A stretch of DNA of 60,000 nt. It comes from Tubiluchus corallicola. Its lineage: Eukaryota; Priapulida; Priapulimorpha; Priapulimorphida; Tubiluchidae. Below, in pieces: positions 55,501 to 60,000 of the stretch. Each line of letters begins with the position of its first letter. Positions within the stretch are counted from its first letter, which is position 1. Location: contig JAQGDQ010000145.1 of NCBI GenBank assembly GCA_030141605.1, forward strand, positions 354,001 to 414,000, written 5' to 3'. The position numbers were made by a program, and so were the translations under genes. The notes below the pieces were generated by a model, which did no database searches, was not told the DNA's origin, and saw only the letters and a program-made list of their open reading frames with translations.

Positions 55501-58500
55501 CAGCATTGTGTCAGTATTTAATCTGTTCCAGATTAATAGCAGCAAAAATGGCACAACTGCATGCCTTCCAGATTGAAGATGATAATCCAAGAAAAGCTGA
55601 GGTATTCCAAAAGTGTCACGATTGGCTCAAGCTAGTTCCAGAAAATTTCAGCGAACCTGAAAAAAACAAACGGTAGTAATATATATTTATATATACATAT
55701 ACATAGTGTTACGAACGCAAATTTTGACCAAACCCCTAGTGTTAATAATGGGTGCGATCAAGAAGCCCAGTAATGCAAATATACCTGTATAAAGTAGAAT
55801 GCATGCTATAATTCTGTGACTCAAACCTGGCCTTTCTGTCTGTAAGGGTGAATGCTGAAAGGTGAAAGGTTTGCTAACAAAGTCTGTTCACATGTACTCC
55901 TTTTTGAAGATTTGGAGCTATTAGTTATGCAGTAAAGTTTATTTTACACTCGTATTATCAGATTTTAACTCTTCTCAGCTGCTGGAAAATTTCATCACTC
56001 GTATGCTGATCTGTACATCCTGAGACAGATCCATACTGGACCCTGGATTCATTACATTATATATGTGATAATTACGACTGCGATATATTGAATTTACGGC
56101 ATGTTGGTTTCTGGGGTTTTGATATTTCTTCTCATAAAAATAAATGCCGAGAATGTGATTTTCTGAAACACCGGGACATTAAAAGTTAGCAGCAAATCTT
56201 GAATTTTCTGTCTTGTAGAAAGTATGCAGTGGCATCCTATTCATTGCTATGCTATTCAGGGATTCTTCCACAAGATTGTTTGTCTTTTGAAATTGACATT
56301 TTCTAGTTTTTCTTGTAATGTAAAAAAGTTTCTAAATGACAAATTTTTTGCAGAGTCATATCAATAAATCATTACTGTATAGAAGTGTTATTGTACAAAA
56401 GATCAAGGTTTCCCATTTTTTTCAGTCTTGGGGTGTCAGAAAAAAGAGTATCAGAGGAGTTTTGGGTAGGAGCATATTGGCTCGGTCCACTTTTGATACA
56501 TCAAAAATCGCAAAGTTTGTGTTAAAATGAACAAGGATCAGCAAATTTAAATTTGCTCCAAACAAAAGCTTTTGTTTGGATTTTACACTATTCAGCTAAA
56601 TTTACTTTTGAACATGTTAACTATAATACAGTACTCAAGTGGAACAGTAGTGGGCAAATTCTAAATGAAAGGACTTGATGAACATAATATGGATGAGATG
56701 GACGTAAATTGGACGTCTATTAATAATTTAATGGACATGATTAAAATAAAAATCCTGTGGCAAAAACTAATCAAATTTGTACATGTGATATAGAGTTCAC
56801 CATGTTTAAGCTAATCTCCAGCTGTTGCACAACATTATACCCACACATCAAGAATCACGTTGTCAATTTACTTTAAATTGTTAGTGAATGGACGAAATTA
56901 CACCATCGCATTCAGATATACATACCAAATGTATGTCCACTTCGTTCAAATACATAGTAAATTGGCATAAAACAGGCCCATCAAAATAGGTCTAAATTTA
57001 GCGAAATGATGCTTGAAGTTACGTGCATCTGGTCCAAGATTACATAGGTCCATCAATTTCGTAAATGGGCGCTCAACTTATGTCCATTACGTCTAAAATT
57101 ACTTCCATTAGGTCCATACTACTCCCATCAAATTAAGGAGATCCTCAAAAGTGTAATACACCAACCAAATATACATGGTATGTGATACTTGTACGGTACC
57201 ATTGCTCAGCAGCCACAGCATTGTTTGAAACTGTATTCATGATTTGAAAACAAATTTATATTAATAGATGTTGTTCTTTGATGTGCCAATATTTTTGCCT
57301 GTTTGAACTGAATAATGTTTGTAGAATCCTGTGAAATTTTTTAGTTGTGTAAGTAACCCAAAACATCTTATTTTAAATATTTTATTTTACTTTAGGTATC
57401 ACGAGTGTATTCCTTCGAAAGCAGAGCTAGCCTTAGAGTTATCAGAACTTGAGCAGCACCTAGCAACAATTGGTTCACCAATTGTTCTGTGCCACAATGA
57501 CCTTTTGCTCAACAATGTCGTTTACAATGAAGATGAAAGTATTTTGCTTTAGTAGATATCTCTTATCTCAGTATTTTTCACTTTTGATCTTGCTTCATGT
57601 TAATTAATGGCTAAGTGAACTGCACTGATATAAAATTTGCTGATGTATGCATGTACATCAAAATATGCTGCTTATCAAATAAAATACGCTCATATTTCGG
57701 TTTGCCGGATAAAGCGGGGAGACGTCGGTCTGAATTTGCCGATTGCCTGCATTTACCGATACTAAGCTAATACCGTAGGTGCCGTGTATTAGACTCATGA
57801 TCATGTAGAATCAGTCACCTAATTGTCTCAAAAATGTCTATTATGGGTCGCTCCTATATTTTTTTTGCACATGCTTAAATAAGATACTTTTGTGTGACCA
57901 ATGAGCTTTTACTATTTTTGTATCGTCTTACTTTGCTTTTGTGCACTATAATATACATAATAATATAAATCACATCAAGTATAGTTTGTTTGTAAGTAAG
58001 GTTTACCAAAGTGACGGCCCGCCAGCTAGTGGTCAACTCGCAAAACAACAGACTGTGTCTGTAGTATGGCAGACTTTTTAACAGTCCAAATTTTGTCTGA
58101 TTCTTCCGAGGTCCGGCAATCCGAGATAGAGTGTAATGCTAAATAGTTTGGCACAGCTTATCAGTATATCATATTAATACTGTGTCATTTTTCGGGTTGT
58201 TGAAAATTTGCAAATATCAAGATTTTTTAATAATTGAGCTTTATAGTCAATACCTTTCTATGTATTTTCTTTTTAGATTCAGTGGCATTCATTGACTACG
58301 AATATTGTATGTACAACTACCAAGCTTTCGAAATTGGTGACCACTTTGCTGAATTTGCAGGTATATTTGTTTTGTACGTTTTAGTAAATGTTACTGTATC
58401 TTTTTATGTGACATATTATGAAATATCATACATGTTTTACATGACATTTTTTGTAATATTGCTGATATTGCTTCTATTTGCTACGACAATTTATATGATA

Positions 58501-58979
58501 AATGTCTGTTAGCAGGTGTGTGGTAGAATTTTTCAAGAAATCCACATAAAAACCTGTACTGTATTAAAATGTAACATGGAGCACATCTAATGTCATTGCT
58601 GATGTATTTAAAAAAATTCTAAAGCACACATAGTTTGGCCTTTGTTATATATGTTAGCGTGTTTCCGTATTTCTGTATAATTGATATACATAGTTATGCT
58701 AAATGTTTTCATAGTTTAAGATTCTCGATGATACTAGTGCACTTGTGTGGTGGCTTAAATGTCACTAAATATAGAAACAATTGTTAATTTTTATCAGTGA
58801 TTTTACATTTTTTAGGATTAGAAAATTTAGATTTTAGTTTATATCCAGAGAAGGATTTCCAATTGCCTTGGCTTCGAGAATATCTAACTCACTGGTTCCG
58901 ATGCAATGGAAAGGATCCATCTTCCGTAACTGATAAAGACGTGGAAGTCTTGTATGTGCAGACAAACAAGTGTGCAGTG
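49794..58979 (+). CDS. ETNK1: Ethanolamine kinase, 3'-partial
   Basis: Phosphorylates ethanolamine with ATP, first step of the CDP-ethanolamine (Kennedy) route to phosphatidylethanolamine, in the cytosol. Exons 49794-49904, 51819-52075, 55532-55672, 57396-57538, 58277-58360, 58816-58979; all GT-AG and in phase, about 300 residues, of a family usually 360-450. Start: ATG at 49794 with an in-frame TAA at 49776. LDVTVDPKNFESGA matches the family N-terminus; LFTDGxTNKLIG-type VFTDGFTNKLIG is the ATP-binding loop; LCHNDLLLNN carries the catalytic Asp (Brenner motif); FIDYEYCMYNYQAFEIGDHF AEF is the choline/ethanolamine kinase signature with the metal-binding Asp. The last exon(s) with the SHFFWALWAxIQ-type end lie beyond the window. 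Ethanolamine rather than choline kinase by overall similarity. Confidence 0.94.
49905..51818 (+). other. ETNK intron 1
   Basis: AT-rich intron with a ~81-bp tandem repeat at 50889-51455. An open stretch at 51633-51745 ending in GGTAAGT could be a cryptic exon but has no homology. Confidence 0.6.
50889..51455. repeat. Seven-unit tandem repeat, 79-83 bp per unit
   Basis: Anchors GGGTCTCCTGAACATGCT recur at about 50889, 50972, 51055, 51138, 51219, 51300 and 51379. Each unit also has TTCCTCACATTGTTGCTGCA, ACACTGCTGTC and a T7 run. Divergence is moderate; the later units are shortened. Confidence 0.93.
51819..52075 (+). CDS. ETNK1: ETNK exon 2: nucleotide-binding lobe
   Basis: VFTDGFTNKLIGVY, LILIRIFGAKTEELIDRDME, FNNGLCYGFVPGR. 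The RIxGxxTExxxDRxxE block binds ATP in the family. Phase 2 donor AA|GTATGC. Confidence 0.96.
52076..53500 (+). other. ETNK intron 2, 5' part, (TG)n
   Basis: No homology. Contains the TG microsatellite at 52494-52558. Confidence 0.6.
52494..52558. repeat. (TG)n microsatellite
   Basis: Near-continuous TG run with a TTG and GCG interruption. Confidence 0.97.
53509..54477. mobile_element. hAT-type non-autonomous element with internal triplication
   Basis: 969 bp. Exact 8-bp duplication ACATAACC on both sides (53501-53508, 54478-54485), the hAT target-duplication length. Terminal inverted repeats CAGGGGCGCAGCAAAGG and, inward from the right, CAGAGGCGTAGCAAGGG. Nearly the whole interior consists of three 305-bp direct repeats. 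No transposase. It lies in ETNK intron 2. Confidence 0.93.
53535..54449. repeat. Three 305-bp direct repeats inside the hAT element
   Basis: Copies begin AGGAAAAAACTTCTGG at 53535, 53840 and 54145. Copies 2 and 3 are almost identical (one C/T seen near the end); copy 1 differs at a handful of sites (GTGCCC for GTACCC, one T more or less in two runs). Each copy carries a 91-codon open frame on the minus strand that is only a by-product of the repeat. Confidence 0.97.
54486..55531 (+). other. ETNK intron 2, 3' part
   Basis: AT-rich; nothing recognised. Confidence 0.6.
55532..55672 (+). CDS. ETNK1: ETNK exon 3
   Basis: LIAAKMAQLHAFQIEDDNPR then KAEVFQKCHDWLKLVPENF; the LAxxHA helix is typical. 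Phase 2 on both sides. Confidence 0.93.
55707..56056 (-). mobile_element. Solo-LTR-like element, copy 2
   Basis: Inverted copy of 29157-29461. Minus strand starts TGTAATGAATCCAGGGTCCA, shares GTCTCAGGATGTA, AATAAACTTTACTGCATAAC, TTACAGACAGAAAGG, GCATGCATTCT, TTTGCATTACTGGGCTTCT and ends GTTCGTAACA. About 350 bp; the flanks show no clear duplication. Confidence 0.65.
56690..57125. repeat. Inverted TGGAC/GTCCA cluster
   Basis: TGGAC occurs at least four times in the left half (ATGGACGTAAATTGGACGTC, AATGGACATG, AATGGACG) and GTCCA five times in the right half (ATGTCCACTT, TGGTCCAAG, AGGTCCATC, ATGTCCATTACGTC, AGGTCCATA). This mirror arrangement suggests a decayed foldback element in ETNK intron 3. 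Confidence 0.5.
57396..57538 (+). CDS. ETNK1: ETNK exon 4: catalytic HND motif
   Basis: SELEQHLATIGSPIVLCHND then LLLNNVVYNEDE. HNDLLxxN is the phosphotransferase (Brenner) motif with the catalytic Asp. Phase 1 donor. Confidence 0.97.
57539..58276 (+). other. ETNK intron 4, no other feature
   Basis: AT-rich intron; nothing recognised. Confidence 0.6.
58277..58360 (+). CDS. ETNK1: ETNK exon 5: IDYEY motif
   Basis: NSVAFIDYEYCMYNYQAFEI then GDHFAEFAG, the choline/ethanolamine kinase signature. Phase 1 on both sides. Confidence 0.97.
58361..58815 (+). other. ETNK intron 5, no other feature
   Basis: T-rich intron. The frame reads on from exon 5 for about 50 hydrophobic codons before a stop, which would give a membrane-like tail if retained, but the conserved protein continues in exon 6. 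Confidence 0.6.
58816..58979 (+). CDS. ETNK1: ETNK exon 6
   Basis: LENLDFSLYPEKDFQLPWLR then YLTHWF and DKDVEVLYVQTNKCAV; family YPxxxxQxxWLxxYL block. Ends in phase 0 at GTAAGT (58980). Confidence 0.95.
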
Positions 58980-60000
58980 GTAAGTTGGAATAGCAGCAGT
59001 GCTTAAACTGTGTCGGATCTGTTAGCATCGCAAAACCTGAACCTAAAATGACAGACCCTGCACCTAAAAAAACAGTGTCTCGCCGGGTCCTAGTTTCTCA
59101 TCATTTAGTTAGCTATAAGGCTATCAGTAACACATGTTAGTAGCGCAATTTCCATGTTTCAGTTAGTAAAACTGAACTGTAGATGATAACAATTGACACA
59201 AGTAGTTTATTATACTGAGCTGCTTCTACTCCTTCGTGAATGCATGCTGCAACTCATTTTTCTTGCAACTTTTCTGGAAGAAACGAAAAAAAGTTCTTGA
59301 GAAGTTGTGCACAAAAATGATGACTTATTTTGCTTAAGGCTTGTGAAAGGTGGACTATGGTGCAACAAACTTTAACTGTAATCAATTGGCGTAATTGTCT
59401 TTGGCAGAGGTATGTCAACATGTAAATTGGAGCTAGTGCACCTTGCTGTATTTCATTTGCTCAGTGATTTCTCAGTGTTAAATAGTTTTGATGGCTCAAA
59501 ACTTATACCAGATAATGTATGAAACCTAGCTGATGAAAACTAGCTAATTCAGTGATTAAAAAGCAATTGCCGTTTTCGAATTAAGACCTAAATTTTGTGT
59601 CCTTAACAGTTGGTGGTAAACAGTTGAAAAACTGCTTACTGAACTGACCTTTTTGCGACCGTTAAAGGCCTGAAATACCTAAAATTGAGAAAAATGCATT
59701 GTTTTTCCTTATTGTAAGCCCCGGACCCCAATGAGTGCAGCTTACAGCGTTCCCCCAGACCTCCTCGCTGTTTCTTGCTTTTTGTGCCACGATACTCCTT
59801 ACCTGAACAAATACCCTTCAATAACTGAACAACGAACTTGTTGCACTTGTACAGTACAAAGTTGGAAAAGATGATTCACATCTACATTTGACCAGTAGTA
59901 ATGCAATGTAAACTTGTTACTTGCCAAGCTGAGTCACAGTCGCATTTTAGAAAAATATTGCTGAGCTAACACAAGTGGAGCATAAAATTTATTAAGCCAT
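58980..60000 (+). other. ETNK intron 6, to window edge
   Basis: No sequence resembling the family C-terminus was found here, so the final coding exon(s) lie beyond the window. Confidence 0.6.

Noticed and set aside
58361-58512. Membrane-like hydrophobic C-terminal extension of ETNK reading through exon 5.
   Set aside because: It is T-rich intron sequence after a good donor; the conserved protein resumes at 58816 in the correct phase.

Overview
This is a 60 kb window of AT-rich, intron-rich animal nuclear DNA. It holds three conserved metazoan housekeeping genes split into many small exons with consensus splice sites. The intervening DNA is full of decayed transposons. The proteins are clearly animal (centralspindlin kinesin, amphiphysin/BIN, ethanolamine kinase). 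The sequence does not let me name the phylum; an invertebrate is likely, from the compactness and the LINE/hAT/pogo/piggyBac-like repeat mix.

Layout. (1) 3023-18045 (+): amphiphysin/BIN-type N-BAR + SH3 gene, 12 coding exons, first coding exon not found. (2) 18046-22341: 3' flank shared tail-to-tail with the next gene; a pogo/Tigger-like MITE sits 27 bp after the second poly(A) signal. (3) 42765-22342 (-): complete KIF23/MKLP1 gene, 25 coding exons, including an 11-nt first coding exon and one GC-AG intron. Its introns carry a tRNA-like SINE pair, a solo-LTR-like element, a 34-bp minisatellite, a 275-bp-arm foldback, pogo-like and piggyBac-like MITEs, a 1.3 kb TIR element with 9-bp target duplication, and an old CR1/L2-type LINE fragment. 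(4) 42766-49741: the head-to-head spacer between KIF23 and ETNK. It is dominated by a nearly full-length non-LTR retrotransposon (44286-47956) nested in an older LINE, with an 11-bp target-site duplication. (5) 49794-58979 (+): ethanolamine kinase, first 6 coding exons; the C-terminal exon(s) lie beyond the window. Its introns hold a seven-unit ~81-bp tandem repeat, a 969-bp hAT-type element with exact 8-bp target duplication and three 305-bp internal repeats, and a second LTR-like copy.

The three genes do not form a pathway. KIF23 acts in cytokinesis, amphiphysin in membrane curvature/endocytosis and ETNK in phosphatidylethanolamine synthesis. Exon borders were assigned by eye from GT/AG (one GC/AG) sites, conserved protein sequence and phase continuity; every internal junction listed keeps the reading frame. 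I found no convincing new gene system. The most notable items are the nested LINE, the hAT element with internal triplication, the long foldback in the KIF23 pre-mRNA, the GC-AG intron, and a CCAAT/CHR-like KIF23 promoter.
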